The position numbers and the translations under genes are program-made. A stretch of DNA of 28,162 nucleotides from Chthoniobacterales bacterium (GTDB lineage Bacteria > Verrucomicrobiota > Verrucomicrobiia > Chthoniobacterales > JACTMZ01): the NCBI GenBank assembly GCA_017853515.1, contig JAFMJK010000005.1, positions 1-28,162 of the forward strand, written 5' to 3'. The notes beneath the pieces were generated by a model. The model worked only from the letters and a program-made list of their open reading frames with translations. It did no database searches and was not told the origin of the DNA. Shown in pieces: positions 15,142 to 23,211 of this stretch; position 1 is the first letter of the stretch; each line of letters begins with the position of its first letter.

Positions 15142-16413
15142 ATGAAAAAAACCACAACAAAAAAGACCGCCGCATCCGCGAAAAAAGCCGCAGCCAAGAA
15201 AACGGCCAAGACCTCGCCGAAACGCACCGCGGTTACCGGGGATGTGCACAAATTCGAAGCCGCGCGCCCGGGCGGCAAACGCCGCGCCGCGGCACCGGCC
15301 AAAACGCGCGCGCGCAAAAATGGCGCCGACATCGACAATCTGGGCGATCTGCCCCGCAGCTACGGCGACGACCGCATCTTCGTTGTCGCGCAGGAGCCGC
15401 ACTGGCTTTTTTGCTACTGGGACTACACGCTGGCCGACGGCGCGACGGGCGCTGTTTTTCTCCGTCACGGACGCGACGGACGGGATCCCGAGGGCGAAGT
15501 GGAAGTCCCGCGCGAGACCAACAGCTGGTATTTGTCCGTTCGTGACGCGGACGCCGACTACGTGGTGGAACTGGGTTGCTACGCGCGCGGCAAATGGAAA
15601 ACTTTGACCCGTTCCGCCGCCGTCCTCACTCCGAGCGACACGCTGTCCGGTCTCGGCGAACCGCTCTTCGCGAACATGCCCTTTCATGTCACGTTCCAGG
15701 AACTCGTGGAAAAATTGCGCGGTGAAATGCGCGCGGGCGAAAGCCTGGCCGAAGCCCTGGGCCGCCTGCAAAAGCGCGGCGACATGCCGTCCACGCGACT
15801 GTCCTCCGCGCAGCGCATCGCCCTCGACACGCTTCTGCAGACGAATCTGGGCTCGCTAACCTCGGGCGACCTCGGACGCTTCCTCTCCTCGCCGGGCGCG
15901 AGCCTGTTCTCCGGCGGATTTACCCCCGGTTCGTGGGGCGGGGCAGCTTCCTGGGCCGAGGCGCCCGGCGGTTTTTCCAGCGGCTTTCTCGCCCTCATGG
16001 GCCTGGTCGGTGCTTCGTGGAGCAGCGCCTCTTGGTCCGGCGCGGTGAGCAGTTGGTCCGCGGCCGCGCAATCGAGTTGGGGAGCGGAGAGCAGCTGGTT
16101 GTCGAGCTGGAGCTCGGCGCCACGCGGCTTCTTCATGCACGTCAACGCCGAGGTCATTTTCTACGGCGGCACGCACCCCGACGCCAAAGTCACCGTCGAC
16201 GGAAAACGGATCGCCCTGCGCCCGGACGGCAGTTTCCGCTACCACTTTGTTCTGCCCGACGGCGAATTCGAGATTCCCATCGTGGCCACGTCGCCAGACG
16301 GCTTGGAAACGCGCCGTGCCGTGCTGAAATTCGAACGCGCCACCGCGAGGCGGGGCGACGTCGGAGCGACCGCGCAGCCGCCGCTCGCCGCGCCGATGGG
16401 CCGCAAAAATTAG
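15142..16413 (+). CDS. DUF4912 protein with histone-H1-like tail and Ser-Trp repeats
   Basis: A 423-aa protein in four parts. Residues 1-60 are very rich in Lys and Ala (MKKTTTKKTAASAKKAAAKK onward), resembling bacterial histone-H1-like tails. Residues 68-200 hold the DUF4912 core (LPRSYGDDRIFVVAQEPHWL, FCYWDY). Residues 255-326 are low complexity with eight Ser-Trp pairs. Residues 330-400 form an Ig-like, beta-rich domain (FFMHVNAEVIFYGGTHPDAK, then VTVDGKRIALRPDGSF), the part that usually carries ligand binding in this family. Role unknown; the tail suggests nucleic acid or polyanion binding. It starts 31 bases after the lipoate-ligase-like gene. Confidence 0.8.
   Translation: MKKTTTKKTAASAKKAAAKKTAKTSPKRTAVTGDVHKFEAARPGGKRRAAAPAKTRARKNGADIDNLGDLPRSYGDDRIFVVAQEPHWLFCYWDYTLADGATGAVFLRHGRDGRDPEGEVEVPRETNSWYLSVRDADADYVVELGCYARGKWKTLTRSAAVLTPSDTLSGLGEPLFANMPFHVTFQELVEKLRGEMRAGESLAEALGRLQKRGDMPSTRLSSAQRIALDTLLQTNLGSLTSGDLGRFLSSPGASLFSGGFTPGSWGGAASWAEAPGGFSSGFLALMGLVGASWSSASWSGAVSSWSAAAQSSWGAESSWLSSWSSAPRGFFMHVNAEVIFYGGTHPDAKVTVDGKRIALRPDGSFRYHFVLPDGEFEIPIVATSPDGLETRRAVLKFERATARRGDVGATAQPPLAAPMGRKN
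15931..16120 (+). repeat. Ser-Trp coding repeat inside the DUF4912 gene
   Basis: Within the DUF4912 gene, tryptophans at codons 265, 271, 293, 298, 305, 313, 319 and 323 are each preceded by serine (ASW, SSW), with spacing of four to eight residues in the second cluster. The serine codons vary (TCG, AGC, TCC, TCT, AGT), so the pattern is conserved at the protein rather than the DNA level. Confidence 0.75.
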
Positions 16414-16458
16414 CAAGTTTCGCTCCCCTCGGCGGGCTCGCGGAATTAGCTTCGGCTC

Positions 16459-17352
16459 GTGCCCGAAGCGGATGACCTGCTGGCCCTAGCGTTCCTCGAT
16501 TATCTCGCGGACGAGCGCAACGCCTCCCCCCGCACGGTCGAGAACTACCGTCGCGCCCTCGCCGCCGCCGCGGCGGCACTCGGCCCGAAAAACTGGCGCG
16601 AGGCCGGCCCCGACGATTTTCGCGGTTATCTTTTTGCCTTGATGAAGCGGGACAGGGCGCGCGCGACCATCCGTTTGGAATTCGCCGCGCTGCGCAGCTT
16701 CTACCGTTTCCTTTGCGAGCGGAAAGGATTGGCGAGCAATCCCCTCCACGCGGTCTCCCTGCCGAAGGCGGAGAAACGGCTGCCGGTTTTTCTCACCGCT
16801 TCGCAGATCGAGTCATTGCTGCGCGCACCGCGCGAGGCCAAACCGGAAAAGCAGGCACCCGCGTGGATGCCGTTGCGCGACGCCGCGATTCTCGAACTTT
16901 TTTACTCGAGCGGACTGCGTCTGGCCGAGCTCGCCGCGCTCGATGTGCGGGACATCGACCCCCACAACGAAGCCGTCCGCGTCCTGGGCAAAGGCTCGAA
17001 GGAACGCATCGTGCCGGTCGGCGAACCGGCCCTCGAAGCCATCCAACAATACCGCCACGCCGCCAAGGTGCAGTCCGGACCTCTCTTCATCAGCAAACTG
17101 CGCAAGCGCCTCGGCGGTTCGTCCATCTGGACTTTGGTCAAAAAATACCTGCGCGCCGCGGAGATTCCCGTGCCGGCCAGCCCGCACAAGCTACGCCACA
17201 GCTTCGCCACGCATCTCCTCGACGCCGGAGCCGACCTGCGCAGCGTGCAGAGCCTGCTCGGACACGCCAGCCTTTCGACCACGCAAATTTACACGCACGT
17301 GACGACGGAACGGCTGAAGAAGGCCTACGACAGGGCCCATCCGCGGGCTTGA
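16459..17352 (+). CDS. Tyrosine recombinase XerC/XerD
   Basis: Site-specific recombinase, probably the one resolving chromosome dimers at dif. The 297-aa length matches Xer proteins, with an N-terminal SAM-like core-binding domain (about 5-90) and a catalytic domain. Catalytic residues are R154 (SSGLRLAEL), K178 (GKGSKERIVP), H243 and R246 (SPHKLRHSFATHLL), H269 (LLGHASLSTTQ) and Y278 (IYTHV). The start is a GTG. No integrase-style neighbours, att sites or phage genes are present, so a housekeeping Xer is much more likely than an integrase. XerC and XerD cannot be told apart here. Confidence 0.9.
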   Translation: MPEADDLLALAFLDYLADERNASPRTVENYRRALAAAAAALGPKNWREAGPDDFRGYLFALMKRDRARATIRLEFAALRSFYRFLCERKGLASNPLHAVSLPKAEKRLPVFLTASQIESLLRAPREAKPEKQAPAWMPLRDAAILELFYSSGLRLAELAALDVRDIDPHNEAVRVLGKGSKERIVPVGEPALEAIQQYRHAAKVQSGPLFISKLRKRLGGSSIWTLVKKYLRAAEIPVPASPHKLRHSFATHLLDAGADLRSVQSLLGHASLSTTQIYTHVTTERLKKAYDRAHPRA

Positions 17353-17353
17353 A

Positions 17354-17962
17354 TCAATTCACCACGCGCACGGGCGTCCCCTGCGAAACATTGGCGAAGA
17401 AAATTTCCGCCATGCGCTCCGGCATACGGATGCATCCGTGCGACGCGGGGAATCCCGGGAGGAAACCGGCATGCATACCCACGCCGGTCGGCGTGATGCG
17501 CATGAAGTAAGGCATGGGCGCGCCGCGGAAGGAAGCCCCCGCGGGCTTGGGGTCGCTCTTCACCCCGACATTGGCCACCACGACGTTTCCGGTGCCGTCG
17601 ACATAGTCGCCGTAAAGATTGGAAACGTGATCTTTGTTTTTTTGGATGATGGTGAAGGCGCCGGTCGGCGTGGAGTAGCCTTCGCGTCCGGAAGAGATGA
17701 GCGAAACACCGACGAGCCGGCCGTCTTTGTAGAAGCGCGCCTGTTGCTCGCGCAAATCGATGGTGATGGAGGGACTGCCCGACACCCCGTCGCCGTCCCA
17801 GTAGGAGACCGTGTCGACGATACCGCCCGACTTCTTCTGCACGATTTGCCCGTCGCCGAGCAAATACTGCGTGGTCGAACTGGTCAGGCGCCGGTCATGG
17901 CTGGCGCAGCCGACCAACGACGCCGCAACGAAGGCGATCAGCGATAACCGGATGAAGTTCAT
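17354..17962 (-). CDS. L,D-transpeptidase (YkuD) lipoprotein
   Basis: Predicted to form 3-3 peptidoglycan cross-links or tether envelope proteins in the periplasm. The 202-aa precursor has a type II signal with lipobox SLVGC (C19). The YkuD domain covers about residues 63-200, with H164 in GMHAG and the catalytic SHGCIRM motif (H175, C177). The ATG at 17962 is chosen since it begins the signal peptide; 14 codons upstream in frame would spoil it. It follows the BsuPI-like lipoprotein gene by 57 bases, same strand, and converges with xer, with one base between the stops. Confidence 0.9.
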   Translation of the reverse strand: MNFIRLSLIAFVAASLVGCASHDRRLTSSTTQYLLGDGQIVQKKSGGIVDTVSYWDGDGVSGSPSITIDLREQQARFYKDGRLVGVSLISSGREGYSTPTGAFTIIQKNKDHVSNLYGDYVDGTGNVVVANVGVKSDPKPAGASFRGAPMPYFMRITPTGVGMHAGFLPGFPASHGCIRMPERMAEIFFANVSQGTPVRVVN

Positions 17963-18019
17963 GGACGAGCGAGGGAATAAATCCGCGCCGGTGCCGCGCG
18001 TCAAACCGAAATGCGGGAT

Positions 18020-18526
18020 CTACTGCGGCCGCAACTGGCTGTTCGCCGCGATCTCGGCAAACCCGGTCAGGCCGGCCTCGATACGGTAGATCCCGCCGCC
18101 CTTCATGTCGCGGGTGGGAACGACGGCCTCGTATTCGACGCGCTCCCGCGGGTTGATCATGACCGAAGCGGCCACAGGCTCGAAGGCCCGGTCTTCGGAC
18201 CAGAGAAAAATGCGCTTCCCGTCGGGCGCGATCACGCTCAGATCGAACCGTTGCGTCGTGGCAAAATCGAGGCGCTCCGCGCGCTTGGAGACGTTTTTCA
18301 CGGTGAAAAAGATGCGCACCTCGCGGCGCTCGGAGAGCGGAAACTCGGCCGGGTCGCTGCGCAGCTCGGCCTGAAGGGCCGGACCCCTGCCCTGCAACGA
18401 ATCCGGCACCACGGGATCGACCAGATCGGCGAAACGGTTGCCCCAAGAATCCTCCCCGCCGTCGCGCGGGGCGGCGCAGGCGGCAAGCAAAAGAGCGGCA
18501 GGGATGAGGGCGCGGACCAAAGTCAT
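18020..18526 (-). CDS. BsuPI-like lipoprotein
   Basis: A 168-aa lipoprotein (lipobox LLAAC, C17). The mature part is one beta-rich domain with VKNVSKRAERLDFATTQRFD, then LSVIAPDGKRIFLWSEDRAF and NPRERVEYEAVVPT, matching the BsuPI (intracellular proteinase inhibitor) fold that bacteria also use in many envelope proteins. An inhibitor role is therefore possible but unproven. It precedes the L,D-transpeptidase gene and is probably cotranscribed with it, which points to an envelope job. Divergent from the SecD-head-like gene, with 67 bases between. Confidence 0.7.
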   Translation of the reverse strand: MTLVRALIPAALLLAACAAPRDGGEDSWGNRFADLVDPVVPDSLQGRGPALQAELRSDPAEFPLSERREVRIFFTVKNVSKRAERLDFATTQRFDLSVIAPDGKRIFLWSEDRAFEPVAASVMINPRERVEYEAVVPTRDMKGGGIYRIEAGLTGFAEIAANSQLRPQ

Positions 18527-18593
18527 TCCGGCTATCTAAGCCGTTTGGCCGCACGGTTGCAATTCCCGCGCGGGGCTCTTTACTTCTTGCCGT

Positions 18594-19067
18594 ATGAAAT
18601 TTCCCCGCTTCGCCTTCGCCGCGGCCGCCTTGCTTTGCGTGGCCGGCGCCAAAAAGCCCGTTCTCGATGTCCGCATCCACGCCGAAGGCACGGAAGCCGA
18701 GGCCCCCACCTTCGCCATTCCCGCCACTCTGCTCAGCGGAAAGCCGGCCTTTCTTCAGCGCATGCCGCTCGTCTCGCAAAGCGAAATCGAGGCGATCTAT
18801 CCCTTCGCCGCGGCGGACGGCAGCCAGGGCGTCTACCTCAAGCTCGGCGCGCACGGATCTCGCCTGCTCCAGCAGCACACCATGTCGCAGCAGGGCAAAC
18901 TTCTCGTCGTCATGCTCAACGGCCGCATGGTCAGCAATCTGCTCGTCGATCGCCCGATCAACGACGGCATCGTGTCGATCCCGCGCGGATTGTCCCAGGA
19001 AGACATCGCACTTCTTGCGACCGCATTTCCGGTCATAGGCCAGGAGAACGCGAAAAAGAAACGCTGA
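18594..19067 (+). CDS. Exported protein resembling the SecD P1 head domain
   Basis: A 157-aa protein with an N-terminal signal peptide (MKFPRFAFAAAALLCVAGA). The remainder, from about residue 60, resembles the periplasmic P1 head of SecD: VYLKLGAHGSRLLQQHTMSQ, then KLLVVMLNGRMVSNLLVDRP and GIVSIPRGLSQEDIALLATA. No transmembrane segments follow, so it would be a free-standing head domain, not a SecD channel. Its stop shares a base with the start of the M23 peptidase gene (TGATG), implying coupling. Function unknown; binding of unfolded or envelope proteins is a guess. Confidence 0.7.
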   Translation: MKFPRFAFAAAALLCVAGAKKPVLDVRIHAEGTEAEAPTFAIPATLLSGKPAFLQRMPLVSQSEIEAIYPFAAADGSQGVYLKLGAHGSRLLQQHTMSQQGKLLVVMLNGRMVSNLLVDRPINDGIVSIPRGLSQEDIALLATAFPVIGQENAKKKR

Positions 19068-20101
19068 TGCGCGCCGTGCTTTGCCTGCTTGTCGCCGCGG
19101 GTCCGGCTTGGGCGTTCCGTCCGGCGCTTCCCACCGACAACGACGCGATTTTCCGCGGAAGGCCGGAAAAGTTCTACATGTTCACCGACCGCGACTTCGA
19201 GGGCCGCAAAAGTTTTCCCTGGCAAGGGGGCACCTACGGATTCAGCCGCAATCCCGAACGCATCGGCGGCGAGATCCTCGAAACGAAATTCCACGAGGGC
19301 ATCGACATCTCCCCCCTGCGCCGCGATGCCTCGGGCGAACCGCTCGACGACGTGCGCGCCATCGAGAGCGGACGCGTCGTCCATGTCAGCCGCGCGGAGC
19401 GCGATTCCAATTACGGAAACTACGCCGTCGTGCGCCACGATGTGGAGGGTGCACCGGTTTACACCATTTACGCGCATCTGGCTTCGGTCGACGCGAAGCC
19501 CGGACAAAACGTGGCCAAAGGCGCCCGCCTCGGCCGTCTCGGCTACACCGGGGCCGGCATCGACAAGCGCCGCGCGCATCTGCACCTGGAGATCGCTGTT
19601 TTGTGGCACGACCAATTCGAAACCTGGCACGCCGCCAACTTCCCCACACCGAACAAGCACGGGATTTACAACGGGATCAACATGATGGGGCTCGACGCGG
19701 CCGGCTACTATCTCGCGCAGCGCGAAAATCCGGCCCTCACTCTCCCGCAATTCGTCCGCGGACAAAAACCCTTCTTCCGCGTGCAAATCCCCGACTCCGC
19801 GCACTTCCAGTTGCCCGGGCGCTATCCGTGGCTCGTCGACGGCGGCGCGACGGATGCGCGATCATGGATCGTCTCGTTCACCGCGGCGGGATTCCCGGTC
19901 TCCATCAAGCCGTCGGACGAAAGCATCGCCGCGCCGCGCGTTGTCTGGGCGGCACCGTCCGCCTTTGCCTACGAGAAAGTGACCCGCTCGCTCCTCGCGG
20001 GTCGCACGGGCAAACCTCGCCTCGGCGAAAGCGGGGACAAGCTGCTTTCGCTCCTCAGTTGGGATCCGGCCTCCGCATCCCCAGCCGGGACCGGTTCGTA
20101 A
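19067..20101 (+). CDS. M23 (LytM-type) metallopeptidase
   Basis: Exported zinc endopeptidase predicted to cleave peptidoglycan cross-bridges, or a regulator of an amidase. The 344-aa precursor has a signal peptide (residues 1-16, ending AWA). Zinc ligands are all present: H76 and D80 in KFHEGIDIS and H173 in HLHLE, with H137 (YAHL) and H171 completing the site, so it should be active. A C-terminal domain of about 130 residues (GRYPWLVDGGATDARSWIVS onward) is beta-rich and unassigned. The start overlaps the SecD-head-like gene by one base. Confidence 0.87.
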   Translation: MRAVLCLLVAAGPAWAFRPALPTDNDAIFRGRPEKFYMFTDRDFEGRKSFPWQGGTYGFSRNPERIGGEILETKFHEGIDISPLRRDASGEPLDDVRAIESGRVVHVSRAERDSNYGNYAVVRHDVEGAPVYTIYAHLASVDAKPGQNVAKGARLGRLGYTGAGIDKRRAHLHLEIAVLWHDQFETWHAANFPTPNKHGIYNGINMMGLDAAGYYLAQRENPALTLPQFVRGQKPFFRVQIPDSAHFQLPGRYPWLVDGGATDARSWIVSFTAAGFPVSIKPSDESIAAPRVVWAAPSAFAYEKVTRSLLAGRTGKPRLGESGDKLLSLLSWDPASASPAGTGS

Positions 20102-20147
20102 CGCGGCTTGTCAGAGGCACGACGAAAATCTAGTCTCTGGGTTTCCG

Positions 20148-20669
20148 ATGAGCGACCGCAGTCCCTACGCCTACGATTCCAAGGTCGAAGGCAACATCAT
20201 CTTCACCCAGCTCGACACGGCCATCAATTGGATGCGGAGCAACTCCCTCTGGCCGATGCCCATGGGCTTGGCCTGCTGCGCCATCGAACTCATGGCGGCC
20301 GGTGCCGCGCGGTTCGACATCGCCCGGTTCGGCGCCGAGGTCATGCGGTTCTCCCCGCGCCAGTCGGACGTCATGATCGTGGCCGGCACGGTGACCTACA
20401 AGATGGCCCTCGCCGTGAAGCGGATCTACGAGCAGATGGCCGATCCGAAATGGGTCATCGCCATGGGCGCCTGCGCTTCCTCCGGCGGCATGTATCGGAG
20501 CTACGCGGTGCTGCAAGGCATCGACCATCTCATTCCCGTCGACGTCTATGTTTCCGGCTGCCCGCCCCGCCCCGAGGCCCTGCTCGACGGCCTCATGCGC
20601 CTGCAAAAGAAAATCATGGGCGAGTCGTCTTTCCTCGAGCAGAAAAAGGAATTGCTCGCTTCGATCTGA
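20148..20669 (+). CDS. nuoB: NADH-quinone oxidoreductase subunit B
   Basis: Complex I subunit that holds cluster N2, the last iron-sulfur centre before quinone, on the cytoplasmic side of the membrane. The 173-aa protein has all four ligands: C43 and C44 (LACCAIE), C109 (MGACASSGG) and C138 (VSGCPPRPEALL). nuoC follows 2 bases after its stop. nuoA, usually upstream, is replaced by the M23 peptidase gene, and nuoD does not follow nuoC. Confidence 0.96.
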   Translation: MSDRSPYAYDSKVEGNIIFTQLDTAINWMRSNSLWPMPMGLACCAIELMAAGAARFDIARFGAEVMRFSPRQSDVMIVAGTVTYKMALAVKRIYEQMADPKWVIAMGACASSGGMYRSYAVLQGIDHLIPVDVYVSGCPPRPEALLDGLMRLQKKIMGESSFLEQKKELLASI

Positions 20670-20671
20670 GG

Positions 20672-21283
20672 ATGACACACGCGCAGATCAGCGACGCGAT
20701 CAACTCGCGCTTCGGCCACGCGGTCAGGGACCGCGCCGAATTCCGCGGCGAACTGACGCTTGTCCTCGCGCCCGAAGCGCTGCACCAAGTCTGCGAGTTC
20801 TGCCGCGACGAACTTGCCTTCGATCTGCTCCTCGACATTTCGAGCATCGACCACTTCGAGCAGGAGCCGCGCTACGAACTCGTCCACGAACTCTACTCGC
20901 TCTCGCACCATCTCCACCTGCGCCTGAAATCCGCCGCCGTCGGCGACGACGAGCCCTCGGCGCGTTCCGTCTGCGACATCTGGCCGACGGCCAATTGGCA
21001 CGAGCGCGAGATCTGGGACATGATGGGCATACGCTTCCCCGGCCATCCCGACCTGCGCCGCATCATCATGTGGGAAGGCTACCCCTACCACCCGCTGCGC
21101 AAAGATTTTCCCCTGGAAGGCAAATTCAGCGACGTGCCCGACGTCGCCTTCACCGAACCGGCCCCGCTGGCCGGCGGGCCTTTCGTCACCGCCCCCGTCG
21201 AAGGAACGACCGAAGTCCGCGAGCCGCGCGCCCGCCGCGCCGGCGATCTTCCGCCCGACCAGACCTTCATCGCGGAACCTTGA
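20672..21283 (+). CDS. nuoC: NADH-quinone oxidoreductase subunit C
   Basis: Peripheral-arm subunit of complex I, 203 aa, needed for assembly around the quinone site. The family signature is NWHEREIWDMMGIRFPGHPD followed by PLRKDFPLEGKF. It is not fused to NuoD: it continues for about 50 residues of Pro/Arg-rich tail (EVREPRARRAGDLPP) and stops. The ATG lies three bases after the nuoB stop. A TTG start for the RNase D gene overlaps its stop as TTGA. Confidence 0.93.
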   Translation: MTHAQISDAINSRFGHAVRDRAEFRGELTLVLAPEALHQVCEFCRDELAFDLLLDISSIDHFEQEPRYELVHELYSLSHHLHLRLKSAAVGDDEPSARSVCDIWPTANWHEREIWDMMGIRFPGHPDLRRIIMWEGYPYHPLRKDFPLEGKFSDVPDVAFTEPAPLAGGPFVTAPVEGTTEVREPRARRAGDLPPDQTFIAEP

Positions 21284-22329
21284 TCTCCCGGCCGGAACAG
21301 CTCGCCGAATTCGTCGCGCACCTTGCCCCCCACGCGGTTATCGGACTCGATACCGAGGCCGACAGCCTGCACAGCTACCGCGAGAAAATCTGTTTGGTGC
21401 AGGTCTCGTCGCCGGACGGCGGCTGGCTGGTCGATCCGCTGGCCGGGATCGACCTCTCCGAGTTCTACGCCTCGCTTTCTCGCCATCGCATCGTCATCCA
21501 TGGCGCGGATTACGACCTGCGCTTGCTCGGACGCCATGGATCCTTCGACGCGCGGGATATTTTCGACACGTCGATCGCCGCGCGTTTTGCCGGGCTCGAA
21601 CAGATCGGTTACGCCGCGCTGGTCGAAAAATTTTTCGGCGTGCAGCTGTGCAAGGCCTCGCAGCGCGCCGACTGGGGACGGCGACCCCTCCCGCCGAAAA
21701 TGGAGGAATACGCCCTCAACGACGTTCGTTACCTTCTTCCGCTCGCCGAAATTCTCGAAAACCGCCTGCGCGAACTCGGCCGCTGGGAATGGTATCTGCA
21801 ATCGCGCGACGCCATGGTGCAGAGCGCGCGCGAACCTCGCGAGCGCGACATGGAAAACGCCTGGCGCATCAGCGGCAGCAGCAAACTCACGCCGCGCGAA
21901 GCCTCCGTCCTGCGCGCTCTCTGGCATTGGCGCGAATCGGAAGCCAGCGCGTGGGATCGTCCGACCTTCCACGTCATTTCCAACGACCGCATGATCGACG
22001 CGGCCCGCGCCGCTGCCGCCGGGCGCAGTCTCGAGGTTCATCGCATGCCCTCCGCGCGCTACGGGCGCATGAAAGAAGCCCTGCGCGCCGCCCTCGAACT
22101 GCCGGAAAGCGAATGGCCCGTCTATGAACCCGAACGCAAACCGCGGCCGAACGGCGCCGCCTGCCGCCTCTTCGAGCAACTGCGCGAAAGGCGCGACAAA
22201 ATCGCGGGTGAACTGGCCATCGACCCCGCGCTCATCGCCTCGCGGTTGACCCTCATGTCCGCCGCGCAGAAGAACGGCGCCCGCCTCCTCCCCTGGCAAC
22301 GCGACCTGCTCCAGCTTGATTCCATGTAG
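21280..22329 (+). CDS. rnd: Ribonuclease D
   Basis: 3'-5' exoribonuclease for tRNA and other structured RNA ends. The 349-aa protein has the DEDDy exonuclease residues: VIGLDTEADSLHSY (DxE), HGADYDLRLL (D) and EEYALNDVRYL (YxxxD), then an HRDC domain from about residue 205 (KLTPREASVLRALWHWRE). The start is TTG at 21280, overlapping the nuoC stop; no ATG is available near the conserved N-terminus. The last codon and the stop (ATG TAG) run into a GTAGCGGCG repeat. Its coupling to nuoC is unusual and implies translation depends on complex I gene expression. Confidence 0.88.
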   Translation: MISRPEQLAEFVAHLAPHAVIGLDTEADSLHSYREKICLVQVSSPDGGWLVDPLAGIDLSEFYASLSRHRIVIHGADYDLRLLGRHGSFDARDIFDTSIAARFAGLEQIGYAALVEKFFGVQLCKASQRADWGRRPLPPKMEEYALNDVRYLLPLAEILENRLRELGRWEWYLQSRDAMVQSAREPRERDMENAWRISGSSKLTPREASVLRALWHWRESEASAWDRPTFHVISNDRMIDAARAAAAGRSLEVHRMPSARYGRMKEALRAALELPESEWPVYEPERKPRPNGAACRLFEQLRERRDKIAGELAIDPALIASRLTLMSAAQKNGARLLPWQRDLLQLDSM

Positions 22330-22348
22330 CGGCGCCGTCCCCGGCGTC
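22326..22348. repeat. GTAGCGGCG-type repeat remnant at the rnd stop
   Basis: TGTAGCGGCG matches the head of the inverted repeat at 11635-11704. It is followed by a short hairpin (CGCCG 22333-22337, loop TCCC, CGGCG 22342-22346). The TAG that ends rnd lies inside this element, so the element has fixed the C-terminus of the protein. It sits in the 33-base gap before nadC. Confidence 0.5.
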
Positions 22349-22362
22349 GATCGATCGGATCC

Positions 22363-23202
22363 ATGACCCCAACCGCCATCGAAACCATCCGGCGCGCGCT
22401 CGCCGAGGACATCGGCGAAGGCGACATCACTTCGGAAGCTTTCATTCCGGACGGCCACCGCTCCAACGCGCAGATCATCGCCAAAGAGGACCTCGTCCTT
22501 GCCGGCACGGAAGCCGCGGTGGAGGTGTTCCGCCTTGTCGATCCGGACATCACCGTCGCGCTGCACAAATCCGACGGGGCTCATCTCGCCGCCGGCGATG
22601 TGGTTCTCAGCGCGGGCGGGCCGACCCGCGCGCTCCTTGCCGCGGAACGGACCGCGCTGAATTTCCTGCAGCAACTTTCCGGCATCGCCACGCTGACGCG
22701 GGAATTCGTCGACGCGGTCGAGGGAACCAAAGCCGTCATTCTCGACACGCGCAAGACCACTCCCGGGCTGCGCGAATTCGAGCGCGCCGCCGTGGTGGCC
22801 GGCGGCGGGGCCAACCATCGCTTCGGGCTCTTCGACCAGATTCTGGCCAAGGACAACCATCTTGCCGTGACCGGCGATGCCGCGGGATTGCAGACCGCGA
22901 TCGACCGGGCCAAAGCCAAGAAGCCCGATGTCGCGGTGGAGATCGAGGCGGACACCCTCGATCAGGTGCGCATGCTCTGCGGACTGCGCGACGTGAACAT
23001 CATCCTCCTCGACAACATGACCCCGGAACAACTGCGCGAAGCCGTGGGTATCCGCGGTGCCAAGAAAATCCTCCTCGAAGCCAGCGGCGGCGTGAATTTG
23101 AAAACGGTCCGCGCCATCGCCGAAACCGGAGTCGACTGCATCTCCGTCGGCGCACTGACCCACTCCGCACGCGCCGTCGATTTCTCGATGGAGATTTCAT
23201 AA
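22363..23202 (+). CDS. nadC: Nicotinate-nucleotide diphosphorylase (carboxylating)
   Basis: Converts quinolinate and PRPP to nicotinate mononucleotide in de novo NAD synthesis. The 279-aa length is standard. Signatures are ALAEDIGEGDITSEAF at the N-terminus, the active-site run DTRKTTPGLR (about residues 128-137) and GGGANHRFGLFDQILAKDNH (about 147-166). The C-terminal barrel has LLDNMTPEQLREAV, LEASGGVNL and DCISVGALTHS. It follows rnd by 33 bases; nadA and nadB are not in the window. The region after its stop is rich in inverted repeats. Confidence 0.96.
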   Translation: MTPTAIETIRRALAEDIGEGDITSEAFIPDGHRSNAQIIAKEDLVLAGTEAAVEVFRLVDPDITVALHKSDGAHLAAGDVVLSAGGPTRALLAAERTALNFLQQLSGIATLTREFVDAVEGTKAVILDTRKTTPGLREFERAAVVAGGGANHRFGLFDQILAKDNHLAVTGDAAGLQTAIDRAKAKKPDVAVEIEADTLDQVRMLCGLRDVNIILLDNMTPEQLREAVGIRGAKKILLEASGGVNLKTVRAIAETGVDCISVGALTHSARAVDFSMEIS

Positions 23203-23211
23203 CGCCGCCAA

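Noticed and set aside
16459..17352. Phage or island integrase
   Set aside because: Length and motifs fit housekeeping Xer, and there is no tRNA, att repeat or phage gene nearby.
21085..23163. 692-codon minus-strand open frame
   Set aside because: It lies antisense to nuoC, rnd and nadC, all with clear family motifs. Its sequence is the Gly/Arg/His-rich type produced opposite GC-rich genes.
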